64,000 bases of DNA from Pectobacterium sp. PL152 (GTDB lineage: Bacteria > Pseudomonadota > Gammaproteobacteria > Enterobacterales > Enterobacteriaceae), in assembly GCA_021907015.1 (NCBI GenBank), contig CP091064.1, positions 4,898,001 through 4,962,000 of the forward strand. Reading direction: 5' to 3'. The notes below the pieces were generated by a model. That model was not told the DNA's origin. It was given only the letters and a program-made list of their open reading frames with translations, and made no database searches. Shown one piece after another: positions 19,312-28,702 of the stretch (position 1 is the first letter of the stretch; each line of letters starts with the position of its first letter). The translations under genes and the position numbers were made by a program.

Positions 19312-19337
19312 CCTGTTTTATCGATGACGGATGTAAA

Positions 19338-19363
19338 AAGGCGTCTCCTGAGGGAGACGCCTT
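19338..19363 (+). terminator. opp operon terminator
   Basis: AAGGCGTCTCC pairs perfectly with GGAGACGCCTT 27 bp after the oppF stop. The trailing U-run is short. Confidence 0.65.
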
Positions 19364-19391
19364 GCATTGCTGACAATGTACGTTGAGCGCT

Positions 19392-19488
19392 GATAATGGA
19401 TAGATCGTAAAGACGCTGTGAATACATCCTTGTACGCTCGAGCCGCGACATCCTTGTCGCGGACGCTTTACTCTTCTATTCCATTATC
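19392..19488. repeat. Branched palindromic element between oppF and yciU
   Basis: A 97-bp self-complementary structure. The outer arms are GATAATGGA/TCCATTATC and GTAAAG/CTTTAC. Inside are two hairpins with the same TCCT loop: TACA-TCCT-TGTA (19423-19434) and CCGCGACA-TCCT-TGTCGCGG (19443-19462). It could fold into a three-way junction in RNA or a cruciform in DNA. No ORF. It resembles a dispersed intergenic repeat. Confidence 0.6.
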
Positions 19489-19553
19489 ACCGTTTTCGTT
19501 TCGTAAATAGAATCACCTGCGTTTTTAGACGCTTTGCGTTGAGGCGAAACGAA

Positions 19554-19877
19554 TTATTCTTTCCACAGAATGTGGCAAAGCTTGTGGTCTTTTTCCCGGC
19601 AAATTAGCACGCGGGCAAAAATATCCGTGATCTCTTCACCGTCCTCTTCGGCCAACCCAATGACGACTTCGGCAAAGAAGTCAGGGTTCAGATCGAAGTC
19701 AACGTGCTCGGCCCAGTCTTCCGCAGGGTCAAATAACTCTGCGCCGCCACGCTCTTCGAATTGCAGATTGAACAGCAAAATATCTGCCGGATCGAGGTTA
19801 TCCGCCGCAAGTTCCAGAAAGATGTCGTAGGCCTGTTCCAATGCTTCGTCTTCGGTCAGGCGATTATTCAAATCCAT
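19554..19877 (-). CDS. yciU: YciU, DNA-mimic family protein (HI1450/DUF440)
   Basis: Acidic 107-residue protein rich in Asp and Glu ([22 protein letters not shown]). The family, typified by Haemophilus HI1450, is a putative double-stranded-DNA mimic reported to bind HU. The start [20 protein letters not shown] and end [10 protein letters not shown] match the E. coli protein closely. Encoded between cls and opp on the minus strand, as in E. coli. Intact. Confidence 0.93.
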   Translation of the reverse strand: MDLNNRLTEDEALEQAYDIFLELAADNLDPADILLFNLQFEERGGAELFDPAEDWAEHVDFDLNPDFFAEVVIGLAEEDGEEITDIFARVLICREKDHKLCHILWKE

Positions 19878-19933
19878 AACGTAATTCCTGTTAATTCCCC
19901 AATGGGCATATTAGAACACGGGAAAACGCGCAT

Positions 19934-21394
19934 TTATAGCAGGGGGCTGAAAAAGTAGAACAGCCGCTCGACAATGCGTTGCCAGTAGGGACGGTTTTGC
20001 CACTGTGTCGCGTTTAACAGGCGTGAACGGGCGATATAATCTTCCTGTACGCAGGCTAAATCGCTGCCGAATCCGGCATCGTCAATCACCAGAGTGATTT
20101 CAAAATTCAGCCACAGGCTACGCATGTCCAGATTTACCGTGCCGACCAGGCTAAGCTGCCCGTCGACCAGTACGCTTTTGGTGTGCAGCAGGCCGTCCTT
20201 GAACTGATAAATTTTTACACCAGCGGCCAGCAATTCCGTGAAGAAGGCGCGGCTGGCCCAGCCGACCAGCACGGAGTCATTCTTGTGCGGCACAATAATG
20301 CTGACATCAACCCCGCGCTGGGCAGCGGTGCAGATGGCGTGCAGCAGGTCGTCGCTGGGCACGAAGTAGGGGGTGGTCATGATCAACTGCTTACGTGCTG
20401 AATAGACTGACGTCAGCAGCGCCTGATGAATCATCTCTTCCGGATAACCGGGGCCGGAAGCAATCACCTGAATGGTGTGGCCGCTCTCTTGTTCGAACGG
20501 CATGACGTTAACATCCGGCGGCGGCGGAAGCAGGCGTTTGCCCGTCTCCATTTCCCAGTCGCAGCAGTAAATAATCCCCAGCGTGGTCGCTACCGGCCCT
20601 TCAATGCGCGCCATCAGGTCAATCCATTGCCCGACGCCGGCATCTTGTTTGAAAAGACGGGGATCGACCATATTCATGCTGCCGGTATAAGCAATGCGGT
20701 TATCGATCAGGATAATTTTGCGGTGCTGACGCAAATCCATACGGCGCAGGAAAGCACGGAACAGATTCACTTTCAGGGCTTCAACCACTTCTATTCCGGC
20801 AGTACGCATCAGTTCGGGGTGATGCTGGCGGAAAAACTGTACGCTGCCGGCAGAGTCCAACAGAATGCGACAGTGCACCCCGCGCCGCGCTGCCGCGATA
20901 AGGGAAGAGGTGACTTGCTCAACCAGACCGCCGGGTTGCCAGATGTAGAACACCATTTCGATGTTGCTACGGGCCAGTTCAATATCACGCAATAGCGCTT
21001 TAATCGTGTCATCAAACGTGGTCATCAGCTGCAACTGATTACCTTTAACGCCGCCAACCCCTTGGCGCCGTTCACACAGCTGAAATAACGCGCTGGCGAC
21101 TTCGCTGTTTTCCGTCGCGAAAATACGGCGATATTCTTTTAATTCGCGCAGCCATTTTGCGGTTGATGGCCACATTTTGCTGGCGCGTTCAGCCCGGCGT
21201 TTGCCCAGATGGAGCTCGCCGAACGAAAGATAAGCGACAATACCGACAAGTGGCAGAATGTAAATCACCAGTAGCCAGGCCATCGCAGAAGGTACCGCCC
21301 GACGTTTCATCAGAATACGTAAGGTCACACCTGCGATCAGCAACCAGTAGCCAAAAACCAGTAACCAACTTATTACGGTATAAAATGTCGACAT
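19934..21394 (-). CDS. clsA: Cardiolipin synthase A
   Basis: Condenses two phosphatidylglycerol molecules into cardiolipin and glycerol at the inner membrane. Two N-terminal membrane segments (about residues 7-30 and 37-60) precede two phospholipase-D HKD motifs: HRKIILIDN (about residue 224) and HTKSVLVDG (about 404), each followed by Gly/Ser and Asn of the active site (GSMN, GTVN). Length 486 residues, the same as E. coli. ATG 21392-21394; the longer in-frame extension lacks family support. Intact. Confidence 0.97.
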   Translation of the reverse strand: MSTFYTVISWLLVFGYWLLIAGVTLRILMKRRAVPSAMAWLLVIYILPLVGIVAYLSFGELHLGKRRAERASKMWPSTAKWLRELKEYRRIFATENSEVASALFQLCERRQGVGGVKGNQLQLMTTFDDTIKALLRDIELARSNIEMVFYIWQPGGLVEQVTSSLIAAARRGVHCRILLDSAGSVQFFRQHHPELMRTAGIEVVEALKVNLFRAFLRRMDLRQHRKIILIDNRIAYTGSMNMVDPRLFKQDAGVGQWIDLMARIEGPVATTLGIIYCCDWEMETGKRLLPPPPDVNVMPFEQESGHTIQVIASGPGYPEEMIHQALLTSVYSARKQLIMTTPYFVPSDDLLHAICTAAQRGVDVSIIVPHKNDSVLVGWASRAFFTELLAAGVKIYQFKDGLLHTKSVLVDGQLSLVGTVNLDMRSLWLNFEITLVIDDAGFGSDLACVQEDYIARSRLLNATQWQNRPYWQRIVERLFYFFSPLL

Positions 21395-21527
21395 AAAAGC
21401 AGCACAGTTCCCTTCTGCAAAGAATTAACAAAGTGTACGCATAGATTTATAAAAGGGGAAATGCCTTTCCTCTGAATAAAATAGCGTAACGAGTAAGAAG
21501 AAGGTGGCGGAGAGGGCGATTCACCGA

Positions 21528-21555
21528 TTGTCGTCACGCATCAGGGGTATATAAT
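21528..21555 (+). promoter_or_regulatory. Candidate yciY promoter
   Basis: TTGTCG (21528-21533) and a perfect TATAAT (21550-21555) are spaced by 16 bp and lie 34 bp before the yciY start. Confidence 0.5.
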
Positions 21556-21588
21556 GCCCGGCGCGAGTGTATTAACAAGAGTCGCATC

Positions 21589-21765
21589 ATGAAACGCAGT
21601 CGGAATGAAGTGGGGCGCTGGCGGATGTTACGTCAGGTACAGCGTAGAAGAAGTCGCTGGTTGGAAGCTCAATCACGGTCGTATCGCCATATTCGCTCTG
21701 CCCGTTATTTGCAGCAAAAGCACAAACGGCGGGCTCTGCTCTATGCGGTAACCTACGACTGGTAA
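21589..21765 (+). CDS. yciY: YciY family small basic protein
   Basis: 58-residue ORF starting MKRSRNEVGRWRMLRQVQRR and ending LYAVTYDW. The N-terminal half is almost the same as E. coli YciY (57 residues), also next to and divergent from cls. It is strongly basic (many Arg), with no membrane segment. Function is unknown. A promoter with TATAAT lies upstream and a clear terminator downstream, so this is a discrete transcription unit. Confidence 0.85.
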   Translation: MKRSRNEVGRWRMLRQVQRRRSRWLEAQSRSYRHIRSARYLQQKHKRRALLYAVTYDW

Positions 21766-21775
21766 GCCAGTGAGG

Positions 21776-21810
21776 AAAATAGCGACCCGAGGTATGGTCG
21801 CTATTTTTTT
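21776..21810 (+). terminator. yciY terminator
   Basis: AATAGCGACC pairs with GGTCGCTATT, followed by T7. It also partly serves the converging chemoreceptor gene. Confidence 0.85.
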
Positions 21811-21852
21811 ATCTCACGTCTTATCACGTGCCGTGTTTATTCCCTCACCGAC

Positions 21853-23526
21853 TCATCCCATAACCGGAATACGCTGGGTTATTTCTCTCTGATCGATCAT
21901 CGGGTTAATGTCACCCTCCGTCGAAGGCAGGATGAACAGCGACACTGAAGTATTTAGGCGTTCCGTTTGCTCCAGCAGTGAGGAGAAGGTGCGTGCAGAG
22001 GCTTCAACCTGTCCCGCGTTTTCTCTGACGGTGTCATTCAGCGTACTGAGACGGGTGGTCACTTCATGAATGCTTTCGGTCTGCTGGTGCGATATTTCCG
22101 AGATCTCGCTCAGAAACGTGCCGGTGCCTTTCGCCGTCTGAATGATGTTTTGTAGGCTATCATTCAGTTTGTTTACCAGCCGCGTTCCTGCGCTTACGCT
22201 GTTGTCTGAATCACGAATCAGCACATTAATATTTTGTGCAGAATGGCTGCTTTGCGACGCCAGCGTACCGACTTCCCGTGCGACAACGGCAAAGCCTCGT
22301 CCCATCGTCCCAGCGCGTGCGGCCTCTATTGCGGCGTTCAGGGACAAAATATGCGTCTGGAACGCCACGTTTTCAATCATCCCAATGGCTTCCGTCATTT
22401 CGCGCGTTCTGCCTGCAATGTCTGACATCGCGGCTTTGACGTCATTCATCATGGTTTCGCCTTGTTCAGCGATCTTGCTGGTATCTTCCGCATGCAGGTT
22501 GGCCTGCTGAGTATGCTGAGCATTTTGCTCAAGATGCTGGCTAAGCTGAATAATGTGCTCGGTGGTGACTTTGAGCTCATGGGATTGGCGGTTTGCCTGC
22601 TCGGAAAGCTGATGGTTATCCGCAGCAACCCGATCAACCTGCGTCACCATGTGATCAACGCCCTGGCGAACCTGATTGACTAATGTCACCAGACCTTCCT
22701 GCATTTGAATGACGCTGGTATTAAGCTGCCCAATTTCGCGTGTACCGCGTATCTCGGTATCTACCGAATGAGAAAGATCGCCTGCGGCGATCAGTTTTAA
22801 GTGGGCAATGATGTGTTTCAGTGGGCGAATAATGACCCGACTCACGCCGATCCAAACTGCGATGGCGATCGCCAGTAACAGCCCCAGAACCGTGATGAAA
22901 ATCGTTTTAGCCTGATCGAGAGAGGATAAAAATTGTTGCCCGTGCTGCTTTTGCAGTGCATCAGTGTCTTGCAGATAGTGTGAATATTTCTGGGTAAAAT
23001 CGCTTTGATAGGCCTGAACGGGAACGGCAAAGAAAATGTCGATCTGGTTGGTGGTTTTGATTCCCTGAGCGAGTTCAACAAGCCCGGAATAGAGCTGGCT
23101 GTAGCTCTTCTTCAAATCAACGAAAGCCGTCGTGTCCGTTTCCACCGTCGTGACCGTTCCCAGCTGTTGGTAGTGCTCCTGCGCCTGCTTGAGAGACACT
23201 TCTGCCTCATCCATTAGACTGTGCCAGCTGCCTTCAGACCCTGTTTCTTTATCTACCAGTAGATAAATGCCCGCGCGGTTAAGTTTATCGCTGGCGTTCA
23301 TCACTTCCATCCGCGCTTTATCCATTAACGCTTGTTGCTGGCGAAGGCTTTCGTTAGCGGAAATATCCTGTCGTACCTGGGTCATCGTTTGAGAAATGAT
23401 GCCGACGGAAACCAATTGCAGTAAAGAAAATAACCCAATGATCAATAACAATCCGGAGAGAATACTGAGGCGATGACGGCGGCGGATAGATGCAATTCCG
23501 TTTCGCAAAATCGCTGGCATTAACAT
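21853..23526 (-). CDS. Methyl-accepting chemotaxis protein
   Basis: 557-residue transmembrane chemoreceptor. TM1 is about residues 20-42, then a periplasmic four-helix (Tar-type) sensor domain of about 160 residues, TM2 at about 207-230 and a HAMP domain (VSRVIIRPLKHIIAHLKLIA). The cytoplasmic signalling domain has the hairpin tip AFQTHILSLNAAIEAARAG and GRGFAVVAREVGTLA. It ends RIPVMG, with no NWETF-type pentapeptide, so CheR/CheB must act without tethering at this receptor. Ligand not predictable. No E. coli counterpart at this position; soft-rot bacteria carry many chemoreceptors. Intact. Confidence 0.93.
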   Translation of the reverse strand: MLMPAILRNGIASIRRRHRLSILSGLLLIIGLFSLLQLVSVGIISQTMTQVRQDISANESLRQQQALMDKARMEVMNASDKLNRAGIYLLVDKETGSEGSWHSLMDEAEVSLKQAQEHYQQLGTVTTVETDTTAFVDLKKSYSQLYSGLVELAQGIKTTNQIDIFFAVPVQAYQSDFTQKYSHYLQDTDALQKQHGQQFLSSLDQAKTIFITVLGLLLAIAIAVWIGVSRVIIRPLKHIIAHLKLIAAGDLSHSVDTEIRGTREIGQLNTSVIQMQEGLVTLVNQVRQGVDHMVTQVDRVAADNHQLSEQANRQSHELKVTTEHIIQLSQHLEQNAQHTQQANLHAEDTSKIAEQGETMMNDVKAAMSDIAGRTREMTEAIGMIENVAFQTHILSLNAAIEAARAGTMGRGFAVVAREVGTLASQSSHSAQNINVLIRDSDNSVSAGTRLVNKLNDSLQNIIQTAKGTGTFLSEISEISHQQTESIHEVTTRLSTLNDTVRENAGQVEASARTFSSLLEQTERLNTSVSLFILPSTEGDINPMIDQREITQRIPVMG

Positions 23527-23657
23527 GATTGTCGACCCTCTATAGATGAATAGCGGTCAAACTATCACTGTTAAATGACTAAAATATTTCAGCTTTTGGT
23601 GGGGAGGTAAGGGGCCATGATTTTCTGGTACAACCATGACCTGTATCAATTGAACCC

Positions 23658-23954
23658 TTAAAACACTTTTTTGAATGGCTTCACGCTGACGTGTTTGTAG
23701 ACATCTGCCGCGATGTAGGGGTCGGCGTCAGCCCATGCCGTTGCTTCATCCAGTGACGCGAATTCGGCGATAATGACGGAACCGCTAAAACCAGCCTGAC
23801 CAGGATCGTCGCTGTCGATAGCAGGTAAAGGACCTGCGGTAATCAGTCGCCCTTGATCGCGCAATGCCTGTAGGCGGGCAAGGTGAGCGGGTCTTACCGA
23901 CAGGCGTTTTGCTAATGAATCAACATTATCTTCAGCATAAATGACATAGAGCAT
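23658..23954 (-). CDS. yciI: YciI family protein
   Basis: 98-residue dimeric alpha/beta ferredoxin-like protein of the YciI/DUF1330-like group. The conserved His/Asp pair lies in [17 protein letters not shown] and [13 protein letters not shown]. coli YciI is also 98 residues and next to tonB. The fold is related to muconolactone isomerase; the physiological role is not firmly known. Divergent from tonB. Intact. Confidence 0.92.
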   Translation of the reverse strand: MLYVIYAEDNVDSLAKRLSVRPAHLARLQALRDQGRLITAGPLPAIDSDDPGQAGFSGSVIIAEFASLDEATAWADADPYIAADVYKHVSVKPFKKVF

Positions 23955-24144
23955 AGTGACCTCACAGGTAGGAAGGTACCCTTTTTCGTTTGGGATGCCG
24001 GGTTAGCGCCCAGTGGCCAAACGCTATCGGGTAAGAGACACGTGTTTCTACCATCATACGTGATGTTGTTCGAGGACAATAGGTTGATTTGCCAGAGTAA
24101 TCCCCCACGATTTCTGTTTTTTGACAATTCTACGGGTTGTTATT

Positions 24145-24163
24145 GAATATGATTGCTATTTGC
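24145..24163 (+). promoter_or_regulatory. Putative Fur site upstream of tonB
   Basis: GAATATGATTGCTATTTGC resembles the Fur consensus and, from memory, the E. coli tonB operator region. It lies about 40 bp before the tonB start, where Fur repression of tonB is expected. Confidence 0.55.
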
Positions 24164-24201
24164 ATTTAAACTTGGGCGGCATAAGAGGATAAAGACAGAC
24201 T

Positions 24202-24955
24202 ATGCCGCAAAAAAGTTTTTTTGACCCGCCGTTACTCATGGCCATTCATACTCTCAGTTGGTTTTCACGGTTCACTGATTGCAGGTTTGCTGTACGCATC
24301 GTTTAATAATTCAATCGAATTACCGCAGGAATCTAAGCCCATCAGCGTTGTGATGGTGAACCCTGCGGCCTATGAAGCGGCCCCTGCTGCCAAATCTGCC
24401 CCCGAGCCAGAGCCAGTGAAGCCGCCAGAACCAGAGCCTGAACCGATTCCAGAACCGGAGCCATTGCCGCAACCGGTTCCTATGCCATTGCCTGAACCAA
24501 AGCCCAAGCCGAAACCTAAACCGGAACCCAAGCCCGTGAAGAAGGTTGAGCAGCCGAAGCCGGTTAAACGTGAGCCGACCGTTGAAAAACAGCCGCCTTC
24601 TCCGTTTACCAGCGAAGAGCCGACGCGCAATGTGAATAATGCGCCGGTGAAGCAAGCGCCTGCGCCCGCCGCAAGTGCACAGTCAAGCGGGCCACGTCCG
24701 TTGAGCCGTGCGCAGCCTCAGTATCCTGCTCGCGCGTTTTCCCTGCGTGTTGAGGGACGGGTAAAAATGCAGTTTGATGTGGACGAGTCCGGGCGCGTTG
24801 ACAACGTTCGCGTGCTGTCTGCCGAACCGCGTAATATGTTCGAGCGTGATATCAAACAGGCGATGCGTAAATGGCGCTATGAAGCGGGTAAGCCAGGCAA
24901 AGATTTGGTTGTGACCATCGTCTTTAAAATTGACGGCGGGGCGGCAGTCGAATAA
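24202..24955 (+). pseudogene. tonB: Energy transducer TonB, break close to the N terminus
   Basis: Couples the ExbBD proton-motive complex to outer-membrane receptors for siderophores and cobalamin. An N-terminal membrane anchor ([21 protein letters not shown], His in the anchor conserved) precedes a Pro-rich EP/KP spacer (about residues 65-115) and a C-terminal domain with [15 protein letters not shown] and MRKWRYE. Open from TTG 24221 for 244 residues. ATG 24202 (MPQKSFF) is a better start but is out of frame across the T7 run 24216-24222, so one base is probably missing. Alternatively translation starts at TTG 24221. Confidence 0.9.
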
Positions 24956-24982
24956 TTCACGCCAGTACCCAAATACACAAAG

Positions 24983-25020
24983 AAACGGGGCGTCATCTTT
25001 GGAAGATGACGCCCCGTTTT
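24983..25020. terminator. Bidirectional terminator between tonB and yciA
   Basis: AAACGGGGCGTCATCTT pairs with AAGATGACGCCCCGTTT, flanked by A and T runs, between the convergent genes. Confidence 0.85.
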
Positions 25021-25067
25021 CGTATCGATCGCTATTCAAGGCAGCTTACGCCGATGAAAGCGAAACG

Positions 25068-25490
25068 TTACTCGCTTGGCGTGAAATGGCTCTTGCCAGT
25101 AGGGAGTTCACGCGGATGGCCTTCTTCATCGACTGCGACGTAGGTGAATAACGCTTCGGTAGCCCGATAGCGCTGGCCAATGGGCTCAGACGACACTTTC
25201 TTTACCCAGACTTCAACGTTGACGTTGATAGAACTACGGCCAGTGCGTAAACAACGCGCATAGCAGCAAACCACATCGCCGACGGCGACAGGTTTTAAGA
25301 ACGACATCCCATCAACCCGTACGGTAACAACACGCCCTTCGGCAATTTCTTTCGCCAAAATCGCGCCGCCGATGTCCATTTGCGACATCAGCCAGCCGCC
25401 AAAAATATCTCCGTTCGCATTGGTATCGGCTGGCATTGCCAGCGTGCGGAGAACCAGTTCGCCCTGTGGTAACACGTTTTGTGTGCTCAT
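25068..25490 (-). CDS. yciA: Acyl-CoA thioesterase YciA
   Basis: Hot-dog-fold thioesterase hydrolysing a broad range of acyl-CoAs. ADTNANGDIFGGWLMSQMD contains the catalytic Asp and the long hot-dog helix; VVTVRVDGMSFLKPVAVGD is also typical. 140 residues from ATG 25488-25490 (MSTQNVLPQGELVLRTL), which matches E. coli; a TTG five codons upstream is in frame but less likely. Convergent with tonB and upstream of no other gene in its direction. Intact. Confidence 0.94.
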   Translation of the reverse strand: MSTQNVLPQGELVLRTLAMPADTNANGDIFGGWLMSQMDIGGAILAKEIAEGRVVTVRVDGMSFLKPVAVGDVVCCYARCLRTGRSSINVNVEVWVKKVSSEPIGQRYRATEALFTYVAVDEEGHPRELPTGKSHFTPSE

Positions 25491-25599
25491 TGTGCCATCA
25501 GTCAAGTTGGTTAAGTTGAGTATACTCGTCGGTCAACGCGCTCTTACTGACGGGTATAGTGTCTTTATCAAACAATGTGTATTGCTTTAGCGAATCGAA

Positions 25600-26166
25600 T
25601 TACGGTTGCTCGCTTTTTTCTTCTTCTGATTTTTCCTGGTCGCCAGGCAAGTGACGGTAGATGTAGACGCCACAAATCAGCGTAAACAGCAGTGTCACAC
25701 CGGTTAGACCAAAGACTTTGAAATTGACCCACACGCTTTGCGGTAGCCAGAAAGCAATATAGATGTTAACCAGTCCACACACCAGAAAGAACATCGCCCA
25801 GGCGAAATTCAATTTCCCCCAGACGGATGGCGGCAAGGTTAATTCTTTACCCAGCATTTTCTGAATCAGGGTCTGCTTCATGACAAACTGGCTAACCAGC
25901 AGAGCAGCGGCAAATAACGCATAGATAATGGTGACTTTCCACTTGATAAACAGATCGTTATGGAACACCAGCGTTAGCGAACCGAAAACGACAACCATCG
26001 CAAAAGTGACCAGCGTCATTTTCTCTATTTTACGATACATCACCCAGGTGACCGCGAGTGACAGCGCCGTTGCCGCAATTAATGCGCCCGATGCGATGTA
26101 GATGTCATAGAGTTTATAAGCCGCAAAAAACACGACCAACGGTATAAAATCAAGAAGTTGCTTCAT
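25600..26166 (-). CDS. yciB: Inner-membrane protein YciB (intracellular septation family)
   Basis: Polytopic protein of the IspA/YciB family with about five spans, 188 residues versus 179 in E. coli. Landmarks are [41 protein letters not shown] and [21 protein letters not shown]. coli YciB has been linked to cell-envelope synthesis and interacts with elongation and division proteins. The gene follows yciC in the same direction with about 200 bp between them. Intact. Confidence 0.94.
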   Translation of the reverse strand: MKQLLDFIPLVVFFAAYKLYDIYIASGALIAATALSLAVTWVMYRKIEKMTLVTFAMVVVFGSLTLVFHNDLFIKWKVTIIYALFAAALLVSQFVMKQTLIQKMLGKELTLPPSVWGKLNFAWAMFFLVCGLVNIYIAFWLPQSVWVNFKVFGLTGVTLLFTLICGVYIYRHLPGDQEKSEEEKSEQP

Positions 26167-26366
26167 TATGTCAATCCATCACTCAACAGTGTCGTAATCA
26201 TAACCCACAAGAGTTATCCGATAGCTCATGCCATTATCCTTCATTGTGGAACACCATTCCCGAGATATTGTAATAATTTGCAGAAAATTACGATTGGGCA
26301 AGTCGTGAACGAGGGAAAGGGCGAAACCTATGCCGCCAGAACTGCGGCATAGGTGAAGAGCGGCAA

Positions 26367-27119
26367 TTACGCGCGCAGCAGCATATAAAGGCGGAACAGA
26401 TAAATCAGCAGAATAGCGGAGATCAGGTTGCTTAACCCGTTCAGAACCACGCCGAGCACGGTAGGTGAGGAAATCGGTAACTTCGATACGACCAGCAAAA
26501 TAGCGATTTTAGCCAATAACCACATCACGATGGCAGGCGCAGTTGCGCGTAAGTTGCCATAGGCCAATTTGGTGCTTGCTTTAATTGCGCTGAAAATCCC
26601 GCTTTTTTCAGTAACCACAATCACGGGCGACAAACTCAGAGCAATGGCCAGCAGCATGCCAGGAATGACCAGAAGCATCATACCAAGCTGGATGAGCAGC
26701 GTGCACAGTAGGATCAGGAAAAGCAGGCGCAGTAAAAAAGGGGTAGAGGCGCCGATCGCGCGCAGGGCACTGGTGCGATGTCCGTCAGACACCAGTTGGA
26801 TCAGCATGAGAACCCCGCCCGTCAGCAGGACGTTACCCACTAACGCAGCAAAGGTGCCTGCCGCCGACATTTTTAGCAACACGGTTTGTTGTTCCGGCGT
26901 CATCTGCTGAATCAAGTCCATCAAGCCGGATTCGACAGACGATGACAGATCGCTGCTGGAGCTGCTCAGAATCCGTAACTCGTCTACAGAAGGCGATAGC
27001 GCATGATTCAGTATGACAGTAATGAATGCCGTCAACAGTGACATCATTAAGATGCTGATGAACTGGTTACGGGTAAAATTCATTGTGTCACGGTACAACG
27101 TGTTAGCCGTGATAGGCAT
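26367..27119 (-). CDS. yciC: YciC family membrane protein (UPF0259)
   Basis: 250-residue polytopic protein matching E. coli YciC (247). Family landmarks are [39 protein letters not shown] and the C-terminal [21 protein letters not shown] 27117-27119 follows AAGGAG and agrees with the family; an in-frame start nine codons further upstream does not. Function is unknown. A stem ACCTATGCCGC/GCGGCATAGGT at about 26327-26355 lies after the stop. Confidence 0.92.
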   Translation of the reverse strand: MPITANTLYRDTMNFTRNQFISILMMSLLTAFITVILNHALSPSVDELRILSSSSSDLSSSVESGLMDLIQQMTPEQQTVLLKMSAAGTFAALVGNVLLTGGVLMLIQLVSDGHRTSALRAIGASTPFLLRLLFLILLCTLLIQLGMMLLVIPGMLLAIALSLSPVIVVTEKSGIFSAIKASTKLAYGNLRATAPAIVMWLLAKIAILLVVSKLPISSPTVLGVVLNGLSNLISAILLIYLFRLYMLLRA

Positions 27120-27177
27120 GCAGGCTCCTTGAAAAAGATAAATCAACGGATAGAACTTAACTCATGATTGTAACCTG

Positions 27178-27581
27178 TTAATCCGCGCTGTGGCACCCCG
27201 TCAACGATGCAATGCTGCTTTTCCCTTCAGTAATGAAAGACTGTGATGAAATTGTTACCAAAGGTGGCAGACCATATTTTTCTCGTGCTCGGTTGCAGGC
27301 ATCGTTGAGCCGCCCATTTTCGCCGGATTGCATAAATTCACGGCACGGTGAAGGGCGATTAACATAAATAGAACAGCTGACGGTATCCCCGACGGTGCCT
27401 TCCAATGCCTGGCAGCGGGGGCTTTGCTGTTTGTACCCGCCATACAGCGTAAAAAAGGAGAAACGGGTTCGGTAAGCTGGGAAGGCACAGCGCCGCCACC
27501 GTCATCCGCTTCAGCCCAATAGAAAGACACTCTGAAATAAGCGCAACACGCGCCGCAGTGCATACAGGTATTATCGCTCAT
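27178..27581 (-). pseudogene. YkgJ family cysteine-cluster protein, frameshifted
   Basis: About 134 residues of the zinc/iron-chelating Cys-cluster family (YkgJ/UPF0153). The N terminus [20 protein letters not shown] has the family CxxCGACC motif; the repaired middle reads [20 protein letters not shown], then [14 protein letters not shown] and [13 protein letters not shown]. The Cys residues probably ligate metal; substrate and role are unknown. The break is at GGGGG 27417-27421 (C-run on the coding strand). Between yciC and ompW on the minus strand. Confidence 0.85.
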
Positions 27582-27704
27582 TGGATGACTAACTGCCCCC
27601 AGCCAGCGTGAATCATGTTAATGAAAATAAAAATCTACCGTTGAATGTGTCCGCGCGGTAACGCAATTTGCTGGCAGCGCACGTTATGCACCTTTCGTCA
27701 TTTA

Positions 27705-27718
27705 TTGATTTGGATCAA
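27705..27718. promoter_or_regulatory. FNR box upstream of ompW
   Basis: TTGAT-TTGG-ATCAA is a perfect match to the FNR consensus TTGATN4ATCAA, about 150 bp before ompW. FNR-dependent control of ompW is known in enteric bacteria. Confidence 0.75.
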
Positions 27719-27864
27719 TTCTAGTATTTTTAATTGGTTAGCGATAAATGATGAGGTTCAATTTGCGTGTAAAATCTTTAAAAGATGTGATCTGGCTTAA
27801 AACAAGAATACCTACTTAGGGTTATATTTCGCTCGAAATTTAAACCCTATAAATGGAGTGGGTA

Positions 27865-28495
27865 ATGAAAAAGGCATCTTTATTATTGTTGGCAGCGGCG
27901 CTTATGCCTGCATTGGCACAGGCTCATCAAGCGGGGATTTTATTGTTCGTGCTGGCACGGCAACGGTGCGTCCCGCTGAAAGCTCGGACAACGTGCTGGG
28001 GTTGGGGAGTTTCAGGTTAGTAACAATACTCAGTTGGGCCTGACTTTCAGCTACATGGTGACAGACAATATTGGGGTTGAATTACTTGCGGCCACCCCGT
28101 TCAAACACAAAGTCGGCACGCCTGGCACGGGCACAATTGCAGAAGTGAAGCACCTGCCGCCTTCACTGGTTGCGCAATACTATTTTGGTGATGCGCAAGA
28201 TAAATTACGTCCCTATTTAGGTGTTGGCCTGAATTACACGATGTTCTTCGATGAGAAGTTTAATGATACGGGCAAAAATGCCCAGTTGAGCGATCTGAGC
28301 CTGAAAAATTCCTGGGGCGTTGCTGCACAGGCTGGGCTGGATTACAACCTGGACAAGAATTGGCTAGTCAACATGTCCGTATGGTGGATGGATATTGATA
28401 CCGATGTGAAATTTAAAGCCGGTAACGCCCAGCAAAGTATCCATACTAAGCTTGATCCATGGGCCTTTATGTTTGGTGTAGGCTACCGCTTCTGA
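27865..28495 (+). pseudogene. ompW: Outer-membrane protein OmpW, frameshifted twice
   Basis: Eight-stranded outer-membrane barrel with a hydrophobic channel. The signal peptide is MKKASLLLLAAALMPALAQA, cleaved before HQAGDFIVRAG. The remainder contains GVELLAATPFKH, PYLGVGLNYTMFFDE and the C-terminal FMFGVGYRF ending in Phe, as outer-membrane proteins do. Breaks at GGGG 27933-27936 and TTT 28010-28012, each repaired by one base, giving about 210 residues. ATG 27865 follows GGAGTGGGTA. An FNR box lies upstream. Confidence 0.92.
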
Positions 28496-28595
28496 TTGTT
28501 CATTTAATTTGATGTGAAGAATAAAAAATTTTCGGAAGAAATTTTTAACGTTGCATCAGCAACGGCCCATAAGGCAGCCAAGGATGGCAAGCCAT

Positions 28596-28630
28596 AAAAA
28601 AACGGCGACGTAAATAACGTCGCCGTTTTT
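28596..28630. terminator. Bidirectional terminator between ompW and the KdgM porin
   Basis: AACGGCGACG pairs with CGTCGCCGTT, with A6 before and T5 after. Confidence 0.85.
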
Positions 28631-28702
28631 ATAGACAGGAAATAACAAACCAATAAAGAGAACGCTATTTTATTACAGCAATAATCTATAGGGTGTTAAC
28701 CA

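Noticed and set aside
22142-22510. Plus-strand ORFs inside the chemoreceptor gene
   Set aside because: They lie antisense to the conserved signalling domain and read as shadow translation.
24320-24655. Arg-rich ORF antisense to tonB
   Set aside because: It is the complement of the Pro-rich EP/KP repeats and has no independent support.
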